Source: Actinoplanes sp. TBRC 11911 (lineage in GTDB: Bacteria; Actinomycetota; Actinomycetes; Mycobacteriales; Micromonosporaceae). From it: a stretch of 64,000 nt of DNA. The DNA lies in the NCBI RefSeq assembly GCF_012933445.1, contig NZ_JABBNC010000013.1:124001-188000 (forward strand). The letters run 5' to 3'. Under the pieces are notes generated by a model. The model saw only the letters and a list, made by a program, of their open reading frames with translations, made no database searches and had not been told where the DNA came from. This document shows, in pieces, positions 10,059 through 18,362 of the stretch. The position numbers and the translations under genes are program-made. Positions within the stretch are counted from its first letter, which is position 1. Each line of letters opens with the position of its first letter.

Positions 10059-10072
10059 CTCGAGGAGATGTC

Positions 10073-11287
10073 ATGAGGCCGAACCCACACCGAGGCCGCG
10101 TGTACCGCCGCTGTTCCTGCCGCGACGACGGCGGCAAACAACTCGGCACACACTGCCCCCAGCTAACCAGCGGCGGACACGGCACGTGGGCGTTCGCCGT
10201 CGACCTGCCCTCAGCCGATGGCCGACGCAAGACCAGGCGCCGCAGCGGCTTCGCCACCAAGGCTGAAGCCGCCGACGCACTCGCCAAGGTCCTGGAGTGC
10301 GAACACGCCGGCATCCAGCTCGACGATACCGAGACCGTCGCCCACTACCTGTCCGGATGGCTTGAGGAGAAGACCAGAACGCTCAAACCGAACACCGTCC
10401 GTCGCCACCACAACTACCTCACCAATGACCTGATCCCCGCCTTCGGCAACATCCGGCTGGAACGACTTACCCACGCCGACATATCCCGGTACATCGCCCA
10501 GCAGCAAGCCGCCGGCCGCGGCCCAGTGACCCTACGACGCTGCATCACCACCCTGTCCAGCGCGCTCAACTACGCCGTTCGCACCCACCGGCTGCCCTAC
10601 AACGCCGCCCGCTTCGCACGACTGCCCCGACCCGCCCGGCTGGAACTCGTCTGCTGGAGCAACGAAGAAGCCGGCGCCTTCCTCCGCTACTGCCACGATG
10701 TCGACGACCTACTGGCCGACCTGTTCGAGCTAATGATCTGCACCGGCATGCGCAAAGGCGAAGCCCTCGGCCTGAAGTGGACCGACATCGACTTCGCACT
10801 CCAGATGCTGTTCGTCCGTCGCACCCTGATCAGCGTCGACAACTGCCACACCGAATTCAGCGACCCCAAGACCCCATACAGCCGCTCCTGGATCGCGCTG
10901 TCCCGGCGCGCGGTTGACGCCCTACGCCGACAACGAGACCGCCAGTGGCGCCAGCGGCTCGCGACCCGACGATACGAGGACACGGGTCTGGTCTTCAGCC
11001 GACCCGACGGGCAGCCCCTGCGGCCGCAGTACGTCCTCGACCACTTCCGCAAACTGACCGCCGAGGCCGGCGTACCGACAACCCGGCTGCACGACCTGCG
11101 GCACCTGGCCGCCACCATCATGATCAATAGCGGCGTGCCGCTCGGCTCCGTCTCCAAAACCCTGCGGCACAGCACCGTCGCCACCACGGTCGATATCTAC
11201 GGCCATCTCACGCCACAGGTCGCCCAGGACGCCGTCGACGCGGCCGCAGCTGTCCTCGACGACGTCGCGCCCCCGACTGCCGCATGA
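10073..11287 (+). CDS. Tyrosine recombinase / phage-type integrase
   Basis: 404 residues, a full-length actinobacterial integrase. The N-terminus has a Cys/His-containing arm-type DNA-binding segment (RRCSCRDDGGK...CPQL) and a SAM-like core-binding domain around residues 80-170. The catalytic domain shows the first Arg in CTGMRKGEALGLKW, the HxxR box in LHDLRHLAATIM, the second His region LRHST and the nucleophile in DIYGHLTP. A GAGGAG ribosome-binding site lies five bases before ATG 10073. It lies outside the 43-bp repeats that bound the main island, so it belongs to a separate, perhaps older, integrated element to the left. Its own attachment site is not identified. Confidence 0.93.
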   Translation: MRPNPHRGRVYRRCSCRDDGGKQLGTHCPQLTSGGHGTWAFAVDLPSADGRRKTRRRSGFATKAEAADALAKVLECEHAGIQLDDTETVAHYLSGWLEEKTRTLKPNTVRRHHNYLTNDLIPAFGNIRLERLTHADISRYIAQQQAAGRGPVTLRRCITTLSSALNYAVRTHRLPYNAARFARLPRPARLELVCWSNEEAGAFLRYCHDVDDLLADLFELMICTGMRKGEALGLKWTDIDFALQMLFVRRTLISVDNCHTEFSDPKTPYSRSWIALSRRAVDALRRQRDRQWRQRLATRRYEDTGLVFSRPDGQPLRPQYVLDHFRKLTAEAGVPTTRLHDLRHLAATIMINSGVPLGSVSKTLRHSTVATTVDIYGHLTPQVAQDAVDAAAAVLDDVAPPTAA

Positions 11288-11300
11288 GCAACCGCGTGGC

Positions 11301-11345
11301 TTCGTTCGTGAGTTCGGGCACCAGATGTTCGCGAGTTTCGGCGCC
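11301..11345. repeat. Left inverted-repeat end (IS21-like terminal repeats)
   Basis: Contains two copies of a GTTCGYGAGTTYCGG unit (about 11304-11319 and 11327-11341) separated by CACCAGAT. Its reverse complement matches 12962-13006 with about five mismatches over 45 bases. Multiple short terminal repeats of this form are typical of IS21-family ends. Confidence 0.6.
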
Positions 11346-13004
11346 ACGTTGCCCGCTCCCTGGGCGGCGATGTGCACGAGAACCGGCGCCACTGGTGGAT
11401 CTCGACTTCCTCCGCTGTTGCAGTCGGTGGTGGCCGCGCTCATTCACTCTCTGAACAAACGATCATGAGGCGACTCGGGTGGCAAGGTGCGCGGATCTGG
11501 CGGATGAGCGTGCACTCGATCATGGGCCAGCAGATGGGAGCGCTTCGCGGACATTAGGTCGTTGCCTAACGAGGAACGACGTTGCCGGCACGACTCGCGA
11601 CTATGTCAATCCTCGTCGTCGGCGGCGAATAACAGCATGTCCGCGATAAAGCACGACACGGCGCCGCCGGCCTCGTAGCCGATCCAGATGGGGTACGAGC
11701 CGTCGCCCCAGCCGCTGGACCAGGCGACCATCGCACCGGCCTCTACCGTCAGGTAGCGAGGTTCGACAAGCCCGTCGAACGTCCGCCAGCGGTCCTTGAG
11801 CCGGTCACTGACTTCCGCGTCTACGAAGCAGGCCATACCAGCGTCGACACCAAAGCCGAGAAACTCGCCGTAGCCGAGATCGATGGTGCTCTGCCCTTCG
11901 CGCAGCGCGAGTTCCCACCGTACTGGTGGTTGATCGCCGACGTCGAGGCGCACGGCGCAGACCCGACTATGGCCGGGGTCGTCGGTGAAAGTGGCCAGGC
12001 TGATCGAGACCGGATAACTCCCTGGCGGCACGGTGACGGTAAACGGCTCGGCGTCGTAATCGAGCGACGAAGGATCGGCCGCAATCACGCGGCCGGAGCT
12101 CACTCGCAATGCCCCAGCGTTGTGGACCGACAGCCGGATTTGCCTGCCGTGAACCTCGACGATGGTCCCTGCCACGAACAGTTGCTCGATGCTCTGCGGC
12201 CGCAGCGGCCGGGGTGGTCGCCATGGCGGGCGGCTCTGAGAGCGAACCGGTAGCCGGTGTCGCTCAGCATCGACGATCTCCACGCTGGGATCCCCGGCGA
12301 GAGCCAGCAGTCGCTCCCAACGACCGAACGCGGGCAGGGGCAGCCGCGGTGGCAGCTGCGCCGAAGTCGCCTCCTGCCTCGTTCCCAGATCGCCGCGCGG
12401 CTCGACGATGTCGATTCGAGGACCGGCGACGCCGTACGTTGTCTTCGTCCTGGCCGCAACGTGGGGAAACTCGTACTTGCCGACACCGGGTGGCCCGTCC
12501 CAGGTGCGTACTTCCCGCAGGAAAAGGTCTCCCTCGCCGGTACCGCGCAGCAGATGGCGCGACAGTTGCCGATCATCGGCATCGAAACGTGCTATCAGGC
12601 AGTACGCGTCGCTCCAGGATAGATCCAGCACCGCATGCAGCAGGCCGTCGAGCAGTAACACGACGGTATACGGGTTGCCGGCCGTATCACGCGCGCGAGC
12701 TGCGGCCGGCGTCACCGGGTTGATCACACCCGCGTCCCACCCGTCGCAATAGACGGCTTCGAGCCTGTACGCCACGACGCGACCTTACCCACCGAGCGGC
12801 CGCGCAAGATCAGGCGAGCACATCAGCTGCAGGCAGGGCGCGCCCCGCTTCCCGGACGCAGTCACAGAGCGTGAGCGAAACATGGTCTGAGTGCGGCCAT
12901 GGAGGGCCTTGGCCGGCGTGGTGCCCAAACTCGCGAACATTCACAGCGGCGAGATCCCGCTGGTACCGAAACTCGCGAACATCTGGTGCCGAAACTCACG
13001 AACA
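11303..13004. mobile_element. Possible transposase-less cassette with IS21-like ends carrying DUF4241 gene
   Basis: A 1.7 kb segment framed by 45-base inverted repeats, each made of tandem CGAAACTCGCGAACA-like units (two on the left, two plus one more at 12921-12940 on the right). On the right the outer tip reads CA on the plus strand (13003-13004), as expected for an IS21 end; the left tip is CG rather than TG. No istA or istB transposase is inside. The only gene is a DUF4241 protein, so this looks like either a non-autonomous cargo cassette or the relic of an IS21 element. The family assignment is from memory of end structure and is not proven. Confidence 0.45.
11606..12775 (-). CDS. DUF4241-domain protein
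   Basis: 389 residues. The C-terminal half matches the DUF4241 pattern: VTVPPGSYPVSISLATF near residue 245, GFGVDAGMACFVDAE near 315, and the closing YPIWIGYEAGGAVSCFIADM near 365. No signal peptide or membrane helix is seen. DUF4241 proteins are often encoded singly or near toxin and immunity genes, and the biochemical role is unknown. The N-terminal 190 residues are less familiar and proline/arginine rich around residues 180-195. It is the only gene between the IS21-like inverted repeats, which suggests it moved as cargo. Confidence 0.8.
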   Translation of the reverse strand: MAYRLEAVYCDGWDAGVINPVTPAAARARDTAGNPYTVVLLLDGLLHAVLDLSWSDAYCLIARFDADDRQLSRHLLRGTGEGDLFLREVRTWDGPPGVGKYEFPHVAARTKTTYGVAGPRIDIVEPRGDLGTRQEATSAQLPPRLPLPAFGRWERLLALAGDPSVEIVDAERHRLPVRSQSRPPWRPPRPLRPQSIEQLFVAGTIVEVHGRQIRLSVHNAGALRVSSGRVIAADPSSLDYDAEPFTVTVPPGSYPVSISLATFTDDPGHSRVCAVRLDVGDQPPVRWELALREGQSTIDLGYGEFLGFGVDAGMACFVDAEVSDRLKDRWRTFDGLVEPRYLTVEAGAMVAWSSGWGDGSYPIWIGYEAGGAVSCFIADMLLFAADDED

Positions 13005-13007
13005 AAA
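12921..13007. repeat. Right inverted-repeat end (three IS21-like terminal units)
   Basis: Three units, CCCAAACTCGCGAACAT (12924-12940), CCGAAACTCGCGAACAT (12966-12982) and CCGAAACTCACGAACA (12989-13004), point the same way. The last two, with the spacer CTGGTG between them, are the inverted partner of 11301-11345. Confidence 0.6.
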
Positions 13008-13070
13008 CCAACCGCGTCACCCTTGAACGGGCGACAAGGGCGTGACGTCTCAGCAGGGCAAACACAGCAT

Positions 13071-13285
13071 GTGGTCGCAGTGTGGTCGCATCCGCAGAAA
13101 CAAGACCGCCGTGAGCGTTCCAACCCTGACGGCCGAGGCAGCCGGCCGGGTCCGCCAACTTCAGAAACCACGGGAGCACCGGCCGCACCTACCCATGAGC
13201 ACCGGCAGGGCACGGCATCCCCGCAACGCCGTATTCGTAACGGAGCCAGGAAGGCCACGAAAGATGCGACCACATTGCGACCACA
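13071..13285. repeat. Paired GTGGTCGCA repeats, candidate integrase arm sites
   Basis: At 13071-13092 two direct copies of GTGGTCGCA-type sequence occur in tandem. At 13264-13285 the same 22-base block appears inverted with one mismatch. A related motif (TGTGACCAC) recurs between the integrase gene and the tRNA at 59301-59361. Arrays like this beside an attachment site suggest arm-type integrase binding sites. These lie outside the 43-bp boundary of the main island, which hints at a second element abutting it. Confidence 0.4.
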
Positions 13286-13302
13286 ACGGCCCAGAAACGA
13301 AA

Positions 13303-13332
13303 CAGCGGACATTCCCCATCAGGAATATCCGC
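13303..13332. terminator. Hairpin next to attachment-site repeat
   Basis: The arms AGCGGA and TCCGCT, with inner ATTCC and GGAAT, enclose a short CCATCA loop. This would be a stable stem-loop 12 bases from the att repeat, in the same relative position as the tRNA terminator at the other end. No long T-run follows, so termination is uncertain. Confidence 0.35.
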
Positions 13333-13343
13333 TGGTCAGAAAA

Positions 13344-13386
13344 GTCGGGCTGACAGGATTTGAACCTGCGACCCCTTGACCCCCAG
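13344..13386. repeat. Attachment-site direct repeat (left end of island)
   Basis: 43 bases identical to 59458-59500, covering the 3' part of tRNA-Pro from the discriminator through the T arm to the anticodon loop. Here the match ends abruptly at ATTAAACACC, so no tRNA can form. This is the displaced 3' end of the target gene, the far boundary of the integrated island. Confidence 0.92.
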
Positions 13387-13738
13387 ATTAAACACCTTTA
13401 AATGGTGTCGTTTCATACGCAGAACCGGACACAACGGCATGGCGACGCCGTCCGATTTCAACCAATCCTAGGGGCCTCGACCGACGCCGTGACCAGGTCT
13501 GTGACCACGGCCGATCAAGTGGGATCGCCACCATTTAGTACGGACCATTGGGCTGATGCTTTCGCACCTTCGTGAACGAGGTCTCATGAGTTGCGGGGCC
13601 CCTGAACAATTCAAAACCGCGGGGCTGGCGCTCTAGGCGGGCACTTGACAGCATATGAGAAGCTGCCCTCGCTCCGCACCGGAAGCTCTCATAGCGACTC
13701 CGGGGCCTCAGCTGTTTACAGAATAGCAGCAAACGAGG
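13387..13738. other. Island left margin, no gene; small palindrome
   Basis: Relatively AT-rich bases just inside the att repeat. ACACC-TTTAAAT-GGTGT near 13392-13408 is an inverted repeat that could bind recombination proteins or act as a hairpin. No coding frame is convincing. Confidence 0.4.
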
Positions 13739-13990
13739 TCAGTTCGCGCCAAGGCACATCGAACCCTGCCGGGTGAGGATCATCAGGTGCTGGGCAGCGC
13801 GAGACATCGCCACGTAAATGATCCGCTCGGCTTCGCAGGTGGACATGGGATGCTTGAAGCTCTTCCGCCAAGCGGCTGCCTCTTCTGGGCAACCGCGTCG
13901 CCCTGCCGTCTTCTTTGTCACGAGAAGCACTGCGTCGCGGGTCTCACCTTAGAGGAATGCGTCGTCCCAAAAGCAATACGCACATCCATT
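13739..13990 (-). pseudogene. C-terminal remnant of a UvrD/Rep-type helicase
   Basis: Only the last helicase motifs survive. The frame 13918-14060 ends with AFGTTHSSK, and the frame 13739-13930 continues with DAVLLVTKK and the motif VI-like RIIYVAMSRAAQHLMIL. Together they read as the THSSKG...DAVLLV...YVAMSRA end of an SF1 helicase. One missing G in the AAGG run near 13947 separates the frames. The Walker A region and the rest of the gene are gone. The remnant lies between the att repeat and the SMC operon and is probably the stump of an older defence helicase cut by insertion or deletion. Confidence 0.65.
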
Positions 13991-14060
13991 TGATGTTGGC
14001 GGTGCCTACAGTTCCAAACCTCTCGAACGCCAAAATCGACTATAGCAGTCGGTCCTTTGT

Positions 14061-17000
14061 CTAGGCCGGCTGTGCGGAATCGGCGGGGTCGGAGTCTGGG
14101 CGGCCGAGGCCGAGATAGGGCATGAGCGCGTCCAGCACTGCTGGATTCTCGGATCCGTGGCTCACGGCTGGGGGTGCGTTGAGAGGTGCCTGAGCCGAGG
14201 GGCGTAGGAGTTGGATCATCGCGGCGGCGTGGTGAGCAACTCGGTCGGTGTAGAGGTCTTGGCAGGCCAGGACAATTGTCAGGCCGTATTTTTCGGCTAC
14301 TTGTCGTAGGACGGAGGCGACGCGGCTGAGGTTTGGTCCGTCGAGGTTGTTTCCGGATTCGTCGAGCACGAGCATGCGGCCTTGCGGGTTTGTCGCGGCG
14401 ACGAGTGATGCAGTGGCCAGGAGTGTGTGAAGGATGATGAGTTCGGCGGTGTTCGGGGGGTTGGAGTATTCGACTGGTTTGGCTCCTGGGGGTTGCCATT
14501 GCGGGTGTAGCTCCCAGCGCAGGGGTTGGCCGGGGTCGCCGAGGTCGATGTGTTTGGGACGTAAAGCGATAGGGTCTTGGTTTACTGATTTGAGGAGTTC
14601 GTTAAGTTTTTTCTCGACATTGTCAAAGGATCGGGTGATAATAGCGATTTGATTTTCGCGTTGGCTTTGGATCCACAGGCGGGTTTCGGCGGCCTGTTTC
14701 TCGGCCGCGGCGATCTCACCTTCTTCGGCTTGTCGTTTATCGTCGATCTGGGATTTTCTGGTGTCGTCTTCGGCCCCGTGCCAAGTGAGCCACGCGAGTA
14801 GCGGCACTGCGACGGCGTCGAAGGGTCTGATGGAGTTGCTGGTTTCGCGAGGGTCGTCGCACCAGGCGTGAAGGTTGTACAGGTTGGCGTTGAGGTCGGC
14901 GTGAAATTCGTCGGCGTTTGCTGCACCTGGCGTCGAAGCGTCTGGTTCGCGGTTGGCTTTGTCGATGAGTTTTTCGATCGCGCGGCGCAGCTGGGTGCGT
15001 GCTTCACGGAAACAGGTATCCCGGGTGAGATCATCGAGGATGATTCCCTTCCCCGCTATTTCGGCCTGCGCGCTGCCCAGGTCGATGATCTCGGAGGCCT
15101 GTTTCCAAGTCTCCGTCACCTCCTTGTTTATTCTTCTCTGCTCCCGTGTGGCGGCGGCTTTCTGGAGAAGGGAACCGAGACCAACTTCGTCGCTTGACTT
15201 GAGTTTTTCGATGACGATGCGGAGTTCACGGCGATCTTTTTCTAAGTCCTTGAATTTTAACTCTGCTGCATGCAATTTTTTGCCGGTCTCGTCAGCCACG
15301 TTTTTCGCGCCCTCTACCGCGTCCAGCAGTTGACGCTCATGAGCACGGATATTTTCGAGTTCAGTTTCTATCGCGGGGATAGCAGCTGCTGCTTTAGCGG
15401 CGTCAAGAGAATCTTTCGCAGCTTGATGGACCTGTTCTTCGTCGGGTAGCAAGCTTTCTACGAGTTCCCGCTCGGCTTTAAGGTCATCGATGTGCCGCTG
15501 CAGCGCCCGGATCTGGGCTGGGCGATCGGTCAGTGGGACTTCGTAGCCGCCGGGTATCTCGAGTTTCAGGCTGCCGTCCAGAACCCAGGTGGATCCGTCG
15601 GGCGGCATTCGCCTTTCGAGTTCTTCCAGGAATTGGACGATGTTCTCGTCGGCTTGCGGGGTGACGCTCCCGGCAACCGGTCGTTGAGGATCGCCATGGA
15701 CGAGTAGCGGGGTTCCGGGGTGGTTCGCCAATACGGACCGGGCCCGCTGGTGATCTTTGGGTGCAACAACGATGGCTTTCGCGTACGGGCTCAGGCGAGC
15801 CTCCCATTGTGCGCGGGAGTCGCCGATCAGGCTTATGAGATCGGTAATCGCTGTCGCGGTGACGCCTTCGGCGTCGAGTGCTTTGATCGCGCCTCCTGCC
15901 GGCCCGCCTCGCCCGGAGGTCAGGTCTTGGAGGCGAATCGTGGCCTCGTCGAGGGACTCCTGGAGTTTTTCGACTCGCCGTTGTGCGACGCGATATTTTT
16001 GTTCGGCCTCGATCAGCTGGGTTTCGGCGGAGGGCACGTCAAGGCCGGGTGCGATTGCCGCCGTTTTACGTAAGTTGGCTATTTGCTGTTCGCAGGTCTT
16101 GCGTTTTCCCTCCGCTTCGCCTTGCTGACGAAGCAGTTCGTCGCGGGAACGCTCGGCATCACTCTTGGCTCTCTTGGCCTTGCCGATTTCTGCCTGGAGC
16201 GTTTCAGAGCGGGGCAGCTCGGCAGCCTTCTTTTCTTCTTCGGCGATCTGAAGTTTTTTGTCTTCAACTTTATTTTCTATCGCGGTGAGGTTTCTGGTCA
16301 GCTCCTCCGAGCGTTCGTGCGCCAAGATCGCGCCGAGTGTGAGATAGGTTTCCCAGGATTCTCGTGCCTGCGTGAGCAACTCGCGGGCGCCGTTGCGGGC
16401 TTTTATCTCTAAAAGTTCTTTTTCTTCTCTTTGGTATTGGATGCGGTAGGTTTCTTTCTTGCTGGCGAGTCGTGTTTCGTTGGCGTCGAGGTCTTTGCGG
16501 AATTCGCGTTCGTTGTCGACGGCCTGCAACTTGCCGGAAAGGGTGATGACTTGGGTTGCCAGGTCGGCGGGGCGGAAGGGGCGTTGTCCGAGGGCGAGGA
16601 GTCCCCGGTCCTGGTTCTCCTCGCTGCCGCGTGCACGGATGTAGGCGATGCAGCGAGGCGCTTTTCCGAAGAGTGCGGCGGAGTACGTCGTGACACTCAG
16701 GGAGTCGTTGTCCCGAAGATCGCCCCATAGGTTGTTCGCTTGATGGAACCTTTCCTCCTCGGTGGTACCGCGTACCAGGTGGATGCCGTGCCGCCAGCGG
16801 ACCTGGACGTGTGTGCTGGAGTGGCGTTCGATGCGCATCCAGACGGTGATGGCATCATCCGGGGCGGAATCGTGCAGATAGACGCCAGCGATGTAACCGT
16901 GAGGCGCGTCGGCGAATCGGGCGTCACCTACGCGGGCGCGGTTGTGGTCGAACAACAGCCTCGCCGCGTTCGGGCCGGTTCCTTGCCCACCGTTCCATTG

Positions 17001-17225
17001 GGGGTCGCCGTTGTGCAGGGAGATCGCGCCGAGGAGCACGGTCTTTCCTGCGCCGTTGGAGCCGGCTTCCGGGCCGCGCCCGCTGACGACCCAGATGCCG
17101 CGTGCGGGGATCAGGACGGCGGTACCGGGGTGCCGGCCGATGCGAATGAGTTGCATCGCACGTAGTGATCTGGGCCCGACGATCCCGAGGTCGTCGATAT
17201 CGATCGGTAACGTGGGGCCGGTCAT
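14061..17225 (-). CDS. SMC/MukB-like ATPase (JetC-like)
   Basis: 1054 residues. A Walker A GSNGAGKT at residues 55-62 and a Walker B MLVLDESGNNLD near 951-962 form the ABC head. The segments between (about 225-460 and 580-720) are long charged coiled coils. They enclose a globular hinge-like insert near 470-570 with SPYAKAIVVAPKDHQ and GTPLLVHGD, as in MukB/JetC-type proteins. The canonical ABC signature is not obvious; NPPNTAELIILHTLL occupies its place. Such proteins bind DNA and extrude loops with kleisin and KITE partners. It is the last gene of a four-gene operon and its ATG overlaps the upstream stop (ATGA). No TOPRIM nuclease (JetD) follows it. Assignment to the condensin-like superfamily is firm; the exact subtype is inference. 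Confidence 0.85.
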   Translation of the reverse strand: MTGPTLPIDIDDLGIVGPRSLRAMQLIRIGRHPGTAVLIPARGIWVVSGRGPEAGSNGAGKTVLLGAISLHNGDPQWNGGQGTGPNAARLLFDHNRARVGDARFADAPHGYIAGVYLHDSAPDDAITVWMRIERHSSTHVQVRWRHGIHLVRGTTEEERFHQANNLWGDLRDNDSLSVTTYSAALFGKAPRCIAYIRARGSEENQDRGLLALGQRPFRPADLATQVITLSGKLQAVDNEREFRKDLDANETRLASKKETYRIQYQREEKELLEIKARNGARELLTQARESWETYLTLGAILAHERSEELTRNLTAIENKVEDKKLQIAEEEKKAAELPRSETLQAEIGKAKRAKSDAERSRDELLRQQGEAEGKRKTCEQQIANLRKTAAIAPGLDVPSAETQLIEAEQKYRVAQRRVEKLQESLDEATIRLQDLTSGRGGPAGGAIKALDAEGVTATAITDLISLIGDSRAQWEARLSPYAKAIVVAPKDHQRARSVLANHPGTPLLVHGDPQRPVAGSVTPQADENIVQFLEELERRMPPDGSTWVLDGSLKLEIPGGYEVPLTDRPAQIRALQRHIDDLKAERELVESLLPDEEQVHQAAKDSLDAAKAAAAIPAIETELENIRAHERQLLDAVEGAKNVADETGKKLHAAELKFKDLEKDRRELRIVIEKLKSSDEVGLGSLLQKAAATREQRRINKEVTETWKQASEIIDLGSAQAEIAGKGIILDDLTRDTCFREARTQLRRAIEKLIDKANREPDASTPGAANADEFHADLNANLYNLHAWCDDPRETSNSIRPFDAVAVPLLAWLTWHGAEDDTRKSQIDDKRQAEEGEIAAAEKQAAETRLWIQSQRENQIAIITRSFDNVEKKLNELLKSVNQDPIALRPKHIDLGDPGQPLRWELHPQWQPPGAKPVEYSNPPNTAELIILHTLLATASLVAATNPQGRMLVLDESGNNLDGPNLSRVASVLRQVAEKYGLTIVLACQDLYTDRVAHHAAAMIQLLRPSAQAPLNAPPAVSHGSENPAVLDALMPYLGLGRPDSDPADSAQPA

Positions 17226-17830
17226 AGTGGATTCTCGATTCGCTCTTCTGATTCTCGGGCGATGCGGATGTCGCGAGCCCAGATGCTGTCGGGCCGCAAA
17301 AGCAGGACCAGGTTGTCCTCGAGGCGGTCTCGTTGCCGACGGCTCAGCCTGCCTAGTGCCGGTCCCGTTTGGTTTCGCCGGTTGATCAGTTGGTGGGCGC
17401 GCAGCCGTGCGAGGCTGTCGGCCAGGCGTTGGCCGCGCACCACGTCGCGGCCGGTTTCGCCGGTGTGAGCGTCCAGTTGCTCGCTGATCGAGGCAAGGTC
17501 CTCACCGAGGATGCTCCCGAGCACCTCGGTGTGCAGGTAGATGATGGCCAGTACGGCGAGATCGCCCGGCTGAAGATAGTCTTGCCGGCCAGCTAGGTGC
17601 GGGACCACGTCGTCGGACCAGTCGCTGAGATATCCATCTACCGGGCCACCTTCGGTCCGGCTGACCGTGATCAGTTGCCGACCGATGCGGTGCAGGCGCC
17701 GGCTGACGAGCTCTCTGAGGTGTCGATCCTCCAGTGCCTGCCAGTCGCGTGGCCGCAGCGGCGTGTCTGCGGCTTCCAGCGCGCGCATTGCCTCGAGGAT
17801 GGCGGCCTCGTCGCCGGCGTCGTCACGCAT
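17222..17830 (-). CDS. KITE/MukE-like small subunit of SMC complex (putative)
   Basis: 202 residues, mostly helical. A hydrophobic helix around YLQPGDLAVLAIIYLHTEVL is followed by a winged-helix-like segment (RGQRLADSLARLRAHQLINR) and a basic C-terminus. Size and position match JetB/MksE-type KITE proteins, which bridge kleisin and SMC heads. It overlaps the 179-residue gene by eight bases and the SMC gene by four, so the proteins are made together. Sequence similarity to known MukE families is not visible by eye, and the call rests mainly on context. Confidence 0.65.
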   Translation of the reverse strand: MRDDAGDEAAILEAMRALEAADTPLRPRDWQALEDRHLRELVSRRLHRIGRQLITVSRTEGGPVDGYLSDWSDDVVPHLAGRQDYLQPGDLAVLAIIYLHTEVLGSILGEDLASISEQLDAHTGETGRDVVRGQRLADSLARLRAHQLINRRNQTGPALGRLSRRQRDRLEDNLVLLLRPDSIWARDIRIARESEERIENPL

Positions 17831-18362
17831 CCGGGGAAACCGGCCAGAGCGGATGCCCCCGCAGCCGGCGAGCAGCGTGTGTCATGACATCTCGGGTGGG
17901 GATGTCCCAGATAAGCATCGCAGGCCCCGGCCGCCATCCGAGCTCGCAGGCGGTGAGCAGGCCGGCGCGTGGGAGGCTGTCGCGCAGGGCGGGCAGCACC
18001 CAGATGTTTCCGGGTCGGGCTGTCAGCAGCTCGACGGCTGTCAGCACCTGGTCGGTGGTGGCCGCCTGCCGGTCGGTTCGCGGGTCGGTCAGTAGCGCGT
18101 AGGTGACGATGAGCGTCTTGGTTTCGCGGCGGTTCAGGGCACGCCGTGACAAGCGCGGAGCTTGGGCGCTCGCGGCCGGGGCTGCTCCCTGCCAGCCCAA
18201 TACGACAACAGAGTTCCCGTCGTCGTCGACGATGTCGGCCTGCCGGCCGACCGACGCGGCGGCCTGTTCGACGTCTGCGACCTGCACGTCATCGACCGGA
18301 AGGTGCCCATGCCGGCGCAGGCAAGCCAGGGTGATGGCGATCGGCAGATCCGGATCGGTCAT
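17823..18362 (-). CDS. Second small winged-helix-like subunit of SMC operon, unknown
   Basis: 179 residues. A central helical block, RRALNRRETKTLIVTYALL, followed by DQVLTAVELLTARPGNIWVLPALRDSLPRAGLL, looks like a winged-helix domain, and a C-terminal strand-turn follows. It overlaps both neighbours (four and eight bases). Standard Wadjet or Mks operons carry one KITE-like subunit, whereas here two small proteins lie between the kleisin-like and SMC genes. It may be a second KITE subunit or a regulator. Function is not recognisable from sequence alone. Confidence 0.6.
   Translation of the reverse strand: MTDPDLPIAITLACLRRHGHLPVDDVQVADVEQAAASVGRQADIVDDDGNSVVVLGWQGAAPAASAQAPRLSRRALNRRETKTLIVTYALLTDPRTDRQAATTDQVLTAVELLTARPGNIWVLPALRDSLPRAGLLTACELGWRPGPAMLIWDIPTRDVMTHAARRLRGHPLWPVSPDA

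Noticed and set aside
13344..13386. Second tRNA-Pro gene
   Set aside because: Only the 3' half is present; after the anticodon-loop sequence the match stops and no anticodon stem, D arm or acceptor 5' strand can form. It is an att repeat.
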